DNA of 64,000 nucleotides from Mytilus edulis (lineage: Eukaryota > Mollusca > Bivalvia > Mytilida > Mytilidae). Within the stretch, counting starts at the first letter, position 1. Every line of letters begins with the position of its first letter. A program made the position numbers and the translations under genes. This document shows, piece after piece, positions 34,718 to 47,000 of this stretch. Below the pieces are notes generated by a model. That model was given only the letters and a program-made list of their open reading frames with translations. It had not been told where the DNA came from and did not search any database. Location: assembly GCF_963676685.1 (NCBI RefSeq), contig NC_092356.1, forward strand, positions 49,563,601 through 49,627,600, in the 5' to 3' direction.

Positions 34718-36334
34718 TTGTTATGTGTTTAGGTTGTAACTTCAGGGAAAATCCACGAGATGTGTCGGACACAATAATAGGAACGATAATGTTAGTTGTT
34801 TTCGCGGAAATGCATAATAAGTTGTAACATCTTTGTAAGGCCAAACGTCATATGGATCTGTTTCCCCTCCACCATAACTACCCTTTTAATTTTCATGCCT
34901 ACCATAAAATATTTTATGGCAATTTTTTGATTGTATTATTAAAATTTAGACTTTTCGGATATGCACCATTGAAATCTATAACGTTCGTTCAAAAAAAATG
35001 CCGAACTTTCCGGCCCTTTTCTTTCTGGAGCCAAGAAACAGGTATATGAATATTGGCCTTAGATGACACATTTATAAGTTGTAATTGTGAATTGACCTAT
35101 GTATAATATTTCTTTTCTGGCAACTATTAGATAGACAACACCCTTCCCTCCAAAAATGAAAATAAGGATTCCCTCTTCTTTACACAGACGAAATACTCAA
35201 ACGAAATCAAATGCTAGGTTAAATAATATTATTTAATTATTATTTTAAAAAAAATATTGTTTTTAATAAGATAAGACTATATATATTTGTGATGAAGAAT
35301 ATATCAATTCAACATGTCTTTTTACAGACGACAACTGTGTATTTATTCACTTCTTTCTGTTCTAATTTGCATATTTTATATTTGTGTTCTATTAGAAATT
35401 GAAACATTTGTGTATGTTGTTTTATACGGAATACAGAGGAAGTGTTGAAAGCTGTGAATGTTTGTTTGTTGATAAATTTTTAAATGCAATAGTTGTGATT
35501 ATAAATTTAAAATGTGATACATGTATTTGTTACTGGATTTTTTAAATTACTTATAACAAACGGATTCATTTACATTCCTTGTTACCATAGAAACTGATAC
35601 GATTTTTCGGGAAAAATTTAGACGAAAAGAATAATTATAAACTTATACAGCATGTTTTAAGGACATGAATGGGAAAGAATTCTTAATTCATTTTCTAGTC
35701 AAAAGAGCGGTGACATTATTTTGCCATAAACATCTACAAAACAAAGTTCAAAATGTTGTATTGATGTACAATATTTCTTAAAAATGCAACTCAAAGAAGG
35801 AAAGCATGTCACTTTCATCTTTTTATTTTTTCGATAAATTAAACGATCTCTATGCAAAAATAAGCTTAACCAAAGACAGTGTTCTTGTTTTATTTAATTA
35901 TGATATGCAAAGTACAATGATATTATAAATCAAACGTTTTTTTACTAATTGTATAGTTACACATTTAGTCCTTCAATGTTAAAATTTATTGATTTTTTTT
36001 TCAGTAAAAATTTCTAATAATATCAAGTTAAGCGATTTTGTAGTCCTAAAGAAATATCTTAACCTTACGGGTTGGAGCTTACAATTTAACAGAGTTATAC
36101 TTACAATAATGCGAAGTTTGAACAATGTAAAATATCTGGAAATCGACATCATGTATAATAAAAATGTTTCAACTTTTCATTGTGTAAAAATTGTTCAACA
36201 TTTTTTCATAAATCATTGTAGATTTCACTGACTAGTTTTGCTACTGAATAAAACATGTTTCATATATCTGTTGTTTTTTCACAGCTTTGACCTATTCACA
36301 CTCTTTGTCGTCTGCAGCGGAAGATCTGACTATG
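34718..36334. other. 3' flank of gene 2, no further gene seen
   Basis: Probable 3' UTR (ATTAAA at 34938-34943; a second AATAAA at 36247-36252) followed by AT-rich sequence with chance frames only. Confidence 0.4.
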
Positions 36335-36614
36335 TTTTTATGCCCCATTTATGTGCATTATGTTTTCTGGTCTGTGCGTCCGTCTGTTCGTTCGTCCTTT
36401 CGTCTGTCCAGCTTCATGTTAAAGTTTTTGGTCGAGGTAGTTTTTGATGAAGTTGATGTCCAATCAACTTGAAACTTAGTAAATATGTTCCCTATGATAT
36501 GATCTTTCTAATTCTAATGCCAAATTAGAGATTTTATTCCATTTTCCAGGTCAACTGAACATAGAAAATGATAGTGCGGATGGGGTATCCGTGTACTTGG
36601 GACACATTCTTGTT
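36335..36614 (-). mobile_element. Pearl/CvA-like element, short copy (reverse)
   Basis: It starts TTTTATGCCCC, passes through a GTCCGTCTGTTCGTTCGTCC microsatellite-like tract and one core unit, and ends TATCCGTGTACTTGGGACAC. It is the reverse relative of the copies at 38203-38647 and 53146-53794. ORFs here are readings of the microsatellite. Confidence 0.65.
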
Positions 36615-36820
36615 GAGAGGAAAGTTAGTTAAATGGCCATTTTCCAATTAAAAGGGAGGGGATAGCTAATTACTTTCTTTACAAAACCCTCCTTCTAAAC
36701 AACCATTAGTCTGAATCAAGACAAAATAGAGCTTGGAAAGTAAATAAATTTTAGATTATTTTTAGAGCTAATTTCCGTATGCTTCTAGAGGAAGACTTTG
36801 GCTTGCTTACTATGTTTGCA

Positions 36821-36854
36821 CAGAGACATATATACACGTGTATATATGTCTCTG
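36821..36854. repeat. 34-bp perfect palindrome flanked by 7-bp direct repeats
   Basis: CAGAGACATATATACAC is followed directly by its exact reverse complement, with no spacer. GTTTGCA lies immediately on both sides (36814-36820 and 36855-36861). The direct repeats look like a target-site duplication around a minimal palindromic insertion. Confidence 0.85.
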
Positions 36855-36861
36855 GTTTGCA

Positions 36862-38202
36862 TAAACGTTAGCCCAAGCATCGCAATTAAAAATTATATCT
36901 GCAAACAATTATATCCAGATAGGCATAGTTAAACCTGCATATATTACATTAAAATTTTATTTAATGTTATCCTAATTACAATTGTAAAATTTACAAACAC
37001 AGCAAGCAAGTTAATCAAAGTCTTACTCTACATGCATTAGGAAATTCGCTCTAAATGATACATGTGCCCAGATGATACACCATTTTTATGATCTTGAACG
37101 ATACATCTTTGAACTTACCAGTATTCAAAATGAGTCCAGACAGATTTTCATGAATCCAGGACTCACAGACTCGACTTATTGAGAACCCCGTTTTATATGA
37201 GTCTTTTATCAGACTTTTTTGTACGTGTACAAATTCAATGTTAAGATTTGGTGATATTCATTAAAAAAATATCCAACAAGTTTGCTCTAAAACAAGGCGG
37301 CTAAGGGAAATTTGTCTTGTGGTCTTAAACGTTTCTACCTTTCAATCCTGACAAATATACATTTCTCACTACCTCAAACAAGAAAAATGCAACCAAACAC
37401 GACTACATTCTCCACAGCTATACCCTAGAATCTGTCTCCTCCATAATTTACAGAAGAGGTTTGAAATTAACCAAAGAAGAACCGATTTGAGCTTGAAAAT
37501 GATTGAATTTGGTTGGTCAAGGATTTTTAAAGGCCAATTTTAGCTTTTGTAATCACTTGGTTATCCACTTAAATAATTTCAAATACGTGTACCTCTTTAT
37601 CCACTCCGCTAAATAGAACCAAATGAGACCTTCATTATCACTTTGTAAGTTTGCTTTAAAGTAATCAAGCTGACACATCAGAAATGATGAAAATAAGCAC
37701 CGATTACAAAATATAGTATGAGAAATTCTGTACTGGCCCAATCTCTATCAAACTTTTAACAAATTATAGCGTATAAGATATATATACATATCAGATTATT
37801 GAACATGTTGAGTGTAATTTGTAAAATCTTAATGTACATGCAGAGGTATTATACAAATAGGTCATATTCTCTTGTGAATTTTTTCATTTACAATGAAGCT
37901 ACATATATTAATGCCCTGCCTAGCATAGCCTAGGAGGGCAGCATGTTTTCTGGTCTGTGTCTGGCCCAGATCAGGTTAACATTTTTGTTTAAGAGACTGC
38001 CATGAATTTCTGGTAAACTTTGAATCCTACCACACATGTTCATTAGGATGTGAACTTTTAAAATTTTAATGCAGAATAACAGTCTGAGATCATGCTTTTA
38101 CAGTTCCTGGACAAAGAAATGTGATCATGTGAAATCAACACTAGGACAGTTGTTTAAACCACGTAGTTGTGGTCACTTGAATTGAAGCATGGTACAAATT
38201 AT
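36862..38202. other. Repeat-derived intergenic stretch
   Basis: Holds a relative of the 12880 repeat (about 37130-37185 and 37500-37535) and, at about 37908-37975, a pearl-like end with hairpin (GCCCTGCCTAGC...GGAGGGC) followed by GTTTTCTGGTCTGTG. No exon seen. Confidence 0.4.
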
Positions 38203-38647
38203 AACAAGAATGTGTCCATAGTACACGGATGCCCCACTCGCACTATCATTTTCCATGTTCAGTGGACCGTGAAATTGGGGTCAAAGCTTTAATTTGGAAT
38301 TAAAATTAGAAAGATCATATCATAGGGAACATGTGTACTAAGTTTCAAGTAGTTGTGACTTTAACTTCATCAAAAACTACCTTGACCAAAAACTTTAACC
38401 TGAACTTCGCACTTTCATTTTCTATGTTCAGTTGACCATGAAATTGGGGTCAAAACTATAATTTGGCATTAAAATTAGAAAGATCATATCATGGGGAACA
38501 TGTGTACTAAGTTTCAAATGGATTGGACTTCAACTTCATCAAAACTACCTTGACCAATAACTTTAACCTGAAGTCGGACGAACGAACGAACGGAGGCACA
38601 GACCAGAAAACATAATGCCCCTCTACTATCGTAGGTGGGGCATAAAA
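38203..38647 (+). mobile_element. Pearl/CvA-like element with two core units
   Basis: The 5' end is ACAAGAATGTGTCCATAGTA, followed by two core units of about 160 bp. Both contain AATTGGGGTCAAA and ACTAAGTTTCAA. Next come a short ACGAACGAACGGA tract and a 3' hairpin (ATGCCCC...GGTGGGGCAT). Tandem cores of about 160 bp plus an ACGG-like microsatellite are the described layout of bivalve pearl elements; assignment from memory. Confidence 0.65.
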
Positions 38648-38650
38648 ACA

Positions 38651-38745
38651 AGATATGGTGTGAGTGCCAATGAGACAACTCTCCACATGGTACCAAAATG
38701 ATGTAGAAGTTAGCGATTATATGTTAACATACACTGCGAGGTATT
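38651..38745 (+). repeat. Dispersed repeat R2 fragment
   Basis: GATATGGTGTGAGTGCCAAT, GAGACAACTCTCCAC and a decayed continuation match the start of R2. It abuts the end of the pearl-like copy. Confidence 0.55.
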
Positions 38746-38927
38746 AAATTAATTTGTATGCCATAACATTTTCAGCTATGTTGTACCATTCATAAGCAAT
38801 TTTTTTCCAAATATTTTAGGATCATTGTAATGTTCACTCCTTATTGCTTTCAAATTATCTTCATATCTCCATTGGATTATGCAACAAAACAATTTCAGGG
38901 TGCTTAATTTTCTGGCTGTATTGAGGA

Positions 38928-39000
38928 CCCATTAGTGGCCTGATTTCTGCTCTTTGGTCAGGTTGTTCTCTTTGACACATTCCCAGTTCTTAATTTTATT
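38928..39000 (+). repeat. Dispersed repeat R5 fragment
   Basis: CTGCTCTTTGGTCAGGTTGT and GACACATTCCCAGTT match the block at 55520-55590 (CTGCTCTATGGTCGGGTTGT, GACACATTCCCCATT). Confidence 0.5.
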
Positions 39001-39307
39001 AATACCTTATTCCTTACTGGATTCATGTGATTGTTGACTAAATGTTTACAGCAAACCTTTATTCCATCTTATCAAGTCATCTTTATTGACCAAATAACTT
39101 TTATGGGATTTGTATGATTTTTTGTGTATATCACATACCGGGTATACATCTGCACCTGAACTCTTCCATTCAAATGTACGAGTTGAATGAAGTTGATCAA
39201 ATTAAGAGATTGTTGGTTTTGTCTAGTCTAATTTGACTTTTGTATGCAAAAAGAACAATGTATCATGAAATAATAAGTACATGTACCAGATTTAAAAACA
39301 TAGAAGC

Positions 39308-39517
39308 ATGGCTAAGGGGGTAGTGTCTCACATTCTACGAGACCTAACACACATGGATTTGCAAATAGCATACCAAATGTTACTCATATGTTTCCACTGT
39401 ACTTTTTGAAAACAATAGACCAAAGGTAGTAGGTGGTTTCCTTTGGGTACCCAGCTAATTCCACCAGGAAATACAAAATAGTGTAAAAAGTGGTGTTAAA
39501 CAACAATCAATCAATCT
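39308..39517 (+). mobile_element. Decayed SINE, same body as the 33.5-kb SINE
   Basis: It begins with a box A-like TGGCTAAGGGG, contains GGTGGTTTCCTTTGGGTACC, and ends GTGGTGTTAAACAACAATC with short ATCAATCAATC repeats. The body and tail correspond to the SINE at 33534-33769. Confidence 0.5.
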
Positions 39518-40799
39518 TTAAAAAAGACAGCCTAGCAAAACTTGAACATACAAATTTTGAAGTTCATCACACTGTGACTTGAGTTGATAATGTTTTGTAA
39601 TATATAAATGATAGAATTGATATAACACACATTTATAGACCTGAGGAATTATGTTAAACATTTTTTTTTGCACTTGTAATTATTGTGAGAGTTTAAAAGC
39701 AGTGCATCATAAGTCTTTGAAGGCTGGCTGATATGTAAATACTGTACTTAAATATGTTGACTTATTATGTAATATCAGGTTGCTCTATAAAACTAAAAAT
39801 ATATATATAAATATAAATCTGATGTGCATGTATGCTTTAGCAATAGCCTAACAAATATCAAGTGTCTGGTAGGTTATTTTTCAATACCCACTTTAGAAGT
39901 TCAAGAAACTGCATTTGGACAGTGTCAATTTGATTATCATTAGTAATCGCTTGAAACTGATACACAATGGTGCACTATATTTCATGTTTATTAATGGTTA
40001 CAGGTGTAACTCAACTTAAAGTTGACCTGACTATGAATTAAGGTTATATACAGCTCCTAACATATTCTCAAATGGACCAATAGCTTACTATACTGTACAT
40101 GGTTTGCTCATTGTTGAAGGCGGTACAGTGCTTATGGTTATCAGCACTGATCCTTTGTTCTCTAATGAATTATTTATTATTTTCTTCTCATTGCCAAATC
40201 CCCCTATTTATACCATATACCAAAAATAATATCCCATAGTGTTAACTGCTTCATTGTTGATGCACAGGAAGTAAATCTAGGACTCTCCTTAGCCTAAATT
40301 AACAGATAGTTAAACCTTAACCTTAACACCTATCAAAGAAATAACAAAATTAAAAAAAATATTTCTATTTTTTTTTGCAAACTGGAGTAGACAATTGAAA
40401 ATGAAAAACATGTAGTGAAATTAATATGGGATTTATTTACAAGTTCCCCAATTGCAACAATTATTCCTCATTTCAGCTTTATCAGATTATCAAACTATTA
40501 ATAGGTTTGTATGAATGGAAGAGTTTTTGTCAGAAAATTAAAGCAATAGCATGGTAATAACAAATTGAAGACAGACACTACACAGGATGAAAACTTTGTT
40601 GTGTCATCATGTATTAAAATCAAAGGATTTAAACATGCTGAAACATGCTAAATAAAGGGAAGTAAATACCCAATACAATACTGGTAGTCAAAATCTTCAA
40701 TTTTAACCCCAGACTTGAAAAACAGTTATTGGAATTCATACATCCACTTTAGTCTGGCATAAAACACTAATACATGATATAAATAATTTTAGTAGAAAT
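39518..40799. other. Intergenic stretch downstream of DDOST
   Basis: No exon seen. A reversed R2 fragment lies at about 40080-40170 (GCTCATTGTTGAAGGCGGTA). The rest is AT-rich. Confidence 0.4.
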
Positions 40800-40805
40800 T
40801 TTATT
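40800..40805 (-). terminator. Candidate polyadenylation signal of DDOST
   Basis: The minus strand reads AATAAA here, about 220 bases beyond the DDOST stop codon (41024-41026). It is the first perfect signal I noticed at a sensible distance. Confidence 0.35.
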
Positions 40806-41023
40806 TCAATAAATGTGTACAAAAGTCTTCTTAACTTAATGTCAAAAGTCAGTGTTCCAAAATAATGAAAGAAAAAAACATAAAAAGTAAATGTGACATT
40901 TTCTTATGCAAAAAAACAAACTGTTTTTCATTAATGTGAAATATACTTCAACATAAGTAAACATAAACTGTAACTGATAAAAAGTATAAACCTAAAAATT
41001 TTGTAAACTACTAAAACTGTGTG

Positions 41024-44000
41024 TTATTCCTTCTTTTCTTTTGGTTCATCTTTAAAATGTAAGAAGACTATACTAAACAGGACTACTCCCGCCATCATAG
41101 AGAAGGCGCTAGCATAGTATGGGAACGCTGAGTAGATAAATCTCTCGTACTGTGTATGTTCTAATGGTCTCACAGATACCTGTAATAAAAAGAACTTAAT
41201 ATTAGCTGGAATTAACATGTGTTTATATAAACAGTAAAATATATTTTTTTTAGGACATGATTGTACTACCTTTAAAGGTGAGTGTTTTGAATATTCAGCT
41301 GAATATAATTAAGTCTAAAAACTGACCAGCTTAACATTTGACAAGCTTTATAAACAGATATTTTTACTATAAAACTTCTGAAGTCATAAAAAGGATGCAG
41401 AACAGATACAATGATACAGGTAGTAATAAGAGATTTTTCATTCATAACATTCATAGGTACAAGATCCTTGTCATTTTACACAAGTTCTTGTGAAGTTTAT
41501 ACCAATATAAAAATTTAGATATTTCATACTTGCACTTTTTTTTTATTGTTTTTTTTTATTGATTACAAAATCTTAAATTTAGTGCTCTATCCATTTATTC
41601 TTGAGAAACCTTTTCTGAAACCCAATCTTTTTCAAGTAAAATTTATCCAAGTACTGCTAACAAGAGTTGATTAATAATGATTTTTCATGAGTCTGAAACA
41701 TATGGATATGAAGTTTTCAAGAGGTTTTATGCTTTTAATATTCAGAAAATACTTCAACACTAAATAATCTCTCACCTGAGTTGTACTAAACAGATGTGTA
41801 TAACCTATCCTGTTGTAGTCCACTCTGAACTGGTACACACCATACACATCAGGTAACTTAAAGGTGGTGGAAAACTTTCCATCTGAAAAAAAAAGAATAA
41901 GATGTTGTTATAAAACAAAAATAATGAATAAACAAAGCTTTTTTAAGTATATTTTTCAAAAACATGATTGTCGATTTTTAGTATGAAAGAAAGAGACTTG
42001 TTATATATATATGTCATCATAATATATATTTTTATTTCTAGAAGAAATATATTTAGGAATCTTCATCCTTACTGACACTTTCTTTCCCATTCAGCATGTT
42101 CAGCAATCAACAAGATCAATTGTGAACTTTAATTTTAAAACTTACTCTATGGATGACTTAAATCTGTTTTCTTTTTTCGTAATTGTCTAGGCTTAATTTC
42201 AGTAAAAATAACTCACGACGAAAAGGCAATTTATGTTTTTCTTATTACTCATATATATATATATATATTCAAAAACACTAATATGAGTCAATAGGACACT
42301 CAGCATTTTCGCATTTCTATATGATCAGTGAACTCTGAAATTTTGGTTAAAACCCTAAATTTGAAAGCATACAGATGCATCAAAGTGTTCGCCTTCCTAG
42401 GTTTCAAGTTGATGAAAGCACACAAACTATTTAAACCAAAACAAAAGGGGGAGTAACTCTAACTCATAGTGTGTCCAACAAAACCTATTTATAATTGATG
42501 GGACATCAAAAACCTTGGGTATACTTACTTTTGGGTTGTAGAGTGGTTCTTACAAATGGGTCAATTCTGACAAATTCCAGTTGTACATCCTTGGCAGTGA
42601 ATGGAACCCATTTTCCTCCTTTCAACTCATCAATCACAACTGAATAAGACTGAAATAAAAAAAAAAAAATTATTGTAAAAAATAGATATGTTATTTAATT
42701 TTATGTTAGCTACATGATGTATACATTGAACATTGTTGCTACCATATTAAATGCTAGTCAATAGCTGACACAACACAACTTAATCACATAAATATAATAT
42801 AATTTATTAATCTTTTTTAAAATGTTTAATTCTGTTCAATCCTTTTTAATGTATATCACTCCCTCAGTCAAAGTTTATCTTGGGTGTACATTGATTAGTA
42901 TTTATGCAAACTTAGCCTTCACATTTCAGCTTGAGCATACCAGATAAAGGCAAATTCCAACAAAGGATACAGCAAATTTAAATGTTTTATTATTTTATGA
43001 ATAAATAATTAAACCAAGTAATTATCTTAAGACTTTAACATATGAAAGATGTTGTATTTAGGTATAAAACCTACAAGTAACATTTGTACACAATACAGCT
43101 GCTTTACATCTATTCACTTTTCATGGTAACAATAATGTGTCCATAGGACAAATCCTGATTCCACACTATCATATTTTCATGTTCAGTTAACTGATTAAAA
43201 TGGACACACTGCATGAAAATATATTGGTTAGACATAAAAATACAATAATGACTTTATTCTTCCTTTTCCAATTTTCAATAATTTCTTTCAGGTAAAACAA
43301 CTCAAACTTACCACTTCTTCAAAGACTGTGTAATACTGAGGTGGAGCACTCTCTCCTTTCTTCAAGTGTTTAACAGCTCCTACTCTAAGAACTCCTTTCT
43401 CTCTAAAAACCCAGTCAGCCAGGTTAAATGACAACTGTTCATTACCAGATTTATCAAATCTACAAAAGCAAAATATAATCCATAACATAATTGACAAAAT
43501 TAATCATAAGTTTTGGTAAATTTCATTGCAACTATCAAAATGTCTGAAAAATTGCAAGAAATCTAACAGATTTGACCAGTTATTTTACCGAAAGTATATA
43601 TTCCATGGTAATATATAGTTGACAATTTTAACATGCCCTATAAGAGGGTTGCATGTCAGGAGCATAATGTTATCCTGATTTGTCACAATGGGTAAACAAT
43701 TGGTCTTAAAATTGTATCATTCTTTTTAGACGTGTGGAAATGACCTAGATTTATATCACAGTACTGGACTGCAACAACCACAAATATTTTGACCAATTTT
43801 GATTTAAAAATATACACATGGACCTTGTTAAATATTGAAAAGATTCAAATTTTGTAAGGGGTCATCCATAATTGTCAACCATTTTCCAAAGTGTACAAAA
43901 CGTACACTTGGGGGGGAGGGGGTTAAAAAATCAACATTTTTACCGTACGCTTTTTTTTTCCAGAATTTATTTCGTTTCCGTAGGGAAGGCAGATGTATAA

Positions 44001-47000
44001 AATGGAGAATTGGCTTGGGTGTATTTCTTTTCTTATTTCTTCTTTATTATTTTTACTTGATGATATTTATTTCGATATCATAATTCTCCTCAATCTGGAT
44101 TGAAAGATTAAAAGATCAAATCATATGAAAACTAAATCATTTTCAAAAATGTAAACTTGTAAATTTTTTAAACAAAAAGTTTGCAAGCATTTCTCAGTAC
44201 CCCCGATTGTCAATTTCACCTGCTTTATTATAGATCGTTATCGTTTCACTCTGTTTAATAAGCAAAACTGATGGAAACACTAAATTCTTTGAATGTTTTG
44301 ATTTTGACAAGACACCATTTTGTGAAAAGATTTTAAACTGGTGCTCGATTAATTTCCTTGTAAGGTATTCCAAAACAGTAAACCGGAAGTAGACTTATTT
44401 TTCTTAGTATAAGCCTCCTTTAATTAGGAGCACCTCCATATGAAGTTTAACCTTACCCTTCAAAATATCCAATATATGTACACGTTACAGTATACACAAA
44501 CGATAATAGTGCCACGAATGGCATATTTACAGGGACGTTTTAAATAGAAATACAGGCGGGAAATTTAAAAACTTAAAATGTTTTAAAACATTACACTTTT
44601 ATTGATTGCTGTCTTAAGCTCTGATTCCATCAACAACTGTCAGTCCATACTTTACCAATGCAATATAACCATGCATTTCCCTTTCTTTGATTCTTAGCAT
44701 AGTTTATGTGCCCTTTTGTTAATCTTTTGCATGCTCTAGGTGCCCTTTTTCATTGGAGTTCCCACTGTCTGATAGGGGAAACACTAATCTTTGAACTCTT
44801 TATTCTAACAAAACACAAGCATCACAGATAGATGTCATCAAATAAAACAGTCAGATATGTTTTAGTTTATTTTCAATGCAAATTTCTATATTAAACTAAA
44901 ATATAATAAACAGGATCTTCTTTTTATTAAGAATGATTGATTGTTCTCTTGAAATCTGAAAATGGTTGATGTACACTTTTTGAGGGAGGGTAGGGGGTCT
45001 GAAAAAGTGTACGTTTTGTACACTTTGGAAAATGGTTGACAATTATGGATGACCCCTAAATATCAAAATGTCACATGGATTAAAGTTTGATGGATATTTA
45101 CATGATTGTCTATCATTGAAACAGGTAAGCTGTGAAGCGGCAAAAACTTTGCCAAAAATTAGATGCAATAGAACTGTAAACAAAGAATGACTTTTACCTT
45201 ATTCTAAACCATTCATTTTACTAGAAAAAGAAATGGTGAATATGATTATGAAATGTCTTACTTCTGTTTGCCAATAGCATTCTGTACTGGAGATGTAAAT
45301 AATTCATCACTGAAGAACTCAAGAGATCCAACAAACACCACTCTGGCGTTGTTTCTGGCCTGTAAAGCTGCAACAAGGAGAGTGTTCTTTCCTACTGCAT
45401 GGGGATACTGTTAAATAAATAAACACATATGATAAGTTGTTTATTTGTTTTCAAATTTTAAAATTCAAAAATACAACTAAGTAAACTAAAATTGGCATTG
45501 TCTCAAGATTGTTTGATTTAATTGTTATTTCACTAAATTTTTATTTGAATGTACACTGTAATCATCATATTTATGTAATTGTGGTATATATTTGAAATCT
45601 TAAACATTAATAATAAATAATAAAATGTATTTCTATTGTTGGAATATTTCAGTAAGATTTTTCAGCTGTATATATACCAAGTACATCATTTTACATTGCA
45701 GATAACAAAAAACAAAAAATGTTTTGTCAAGTAGTGGCATGAGTTCCAATATGCTGTAGGTAGTTTGGGAACAAAGCCATTAACAAATTTTATAAAGCTT
45801 GATACAAAAATTTCTTTAATATTACATTTGTCGATAAAAAATTGATTAAGTCTACCTCATACTTAAAAAGTTTTTCAAGAATAGACAAATTTTTCTTTGA
45901 CCCTTTAATCGATCACAACACTAATTTGTTGTTCCTCAGCCTATACAGGACAGAACTGTTTACTTACATCATCTATCTTAGTATCAGGGTTGAAGGAGTA
46001 GGCTGTAGAGGAGGCATGTAGTACATTCATTACTAATGGATTCTCTTGGTCAGCTACCATACTACAATGAAAGTACATTCATTACAAAATCTTACACAAT
46101 TCCTTTTCTGTGTAGTGACATCCTATTACCTTTAGAACTGTTTTTTCTTTCTTTTAAAAGATCTGTAGTGTGTCACATTTTCACTGAAAAAAGTATGTTT
46201 CACACTTTATCATGTCCAGGCCTCCTTTGGACTCTGGTGGATAGTTATCTTATAGACAATCATTTTATCTTCTTATTTTATATACAAATATAAATTCATT
46301 ATCATCCAAATATTGTATTGTTTATACTTTATTGTAAGTTTATAAATGAATACCTACCCAACTCCTCTGAACAGGAAAGGTGAGGAAATTTTGCTTCCAA
46401 CCACCATTGGTGCATCCAACAAGTTCTTTGGTTCAGCAACTATCAAGGTGTGCTGAAAAATAAAAGAGTTGCATTCCATGTTAACATGCTTTTCAAAATT
46501 TGTTAAAGTCTCTCATGTCTCTATTGAACAAAAAAAAAAAGAAAATTTCAAAGATTTATAGGTATTAAAAAGCTCAATTTAAAAGATAACAACTCATTTT
46601 TATTTTAACATTTGAAAATGTTACTTTAACAAACTAGCAACTAGCATGATAAGTGATTATATATTATTGTGACATTAAGAATAATTTTAACATACAAAAA
46701 GCTTCAAAATGAAGAAGTCAAGACTAAAAATGAGGAAAGACAATAATTCTCAAGAATAACTACATTTATTTTCAAGTATACCCTCAAATAAAAGAGAACA
46801 GTTGCGCAGCCATAAGTTGCAAAGTGAAATAGGCCGATGGCATTATTTTTTTATGATATTTGCATAACTTACTTTTCCTTGATCGGCCATGTCGTAATTA
46901 AGATGATCAATAACAGCTGTCTTCTCCTCATCTAATTCTACACCACATTCTGTAGCCAATTCTCTGATGGTGTCCCCTAAAAACAAGATATCAATACAGC

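Noticed and set aside
36238-36472. ORFs rich in Cys, Ser, Val and Arg near 36.3 kb
   Set aside because: They translate the GTCCGTCTGTTCG microsatellite of a pearl-like element.
43288-43497. 69-aa minus ORF as a separate gene
   Set aside because: It is DDOST exon 8 (43312-43459) read through its splice sites.
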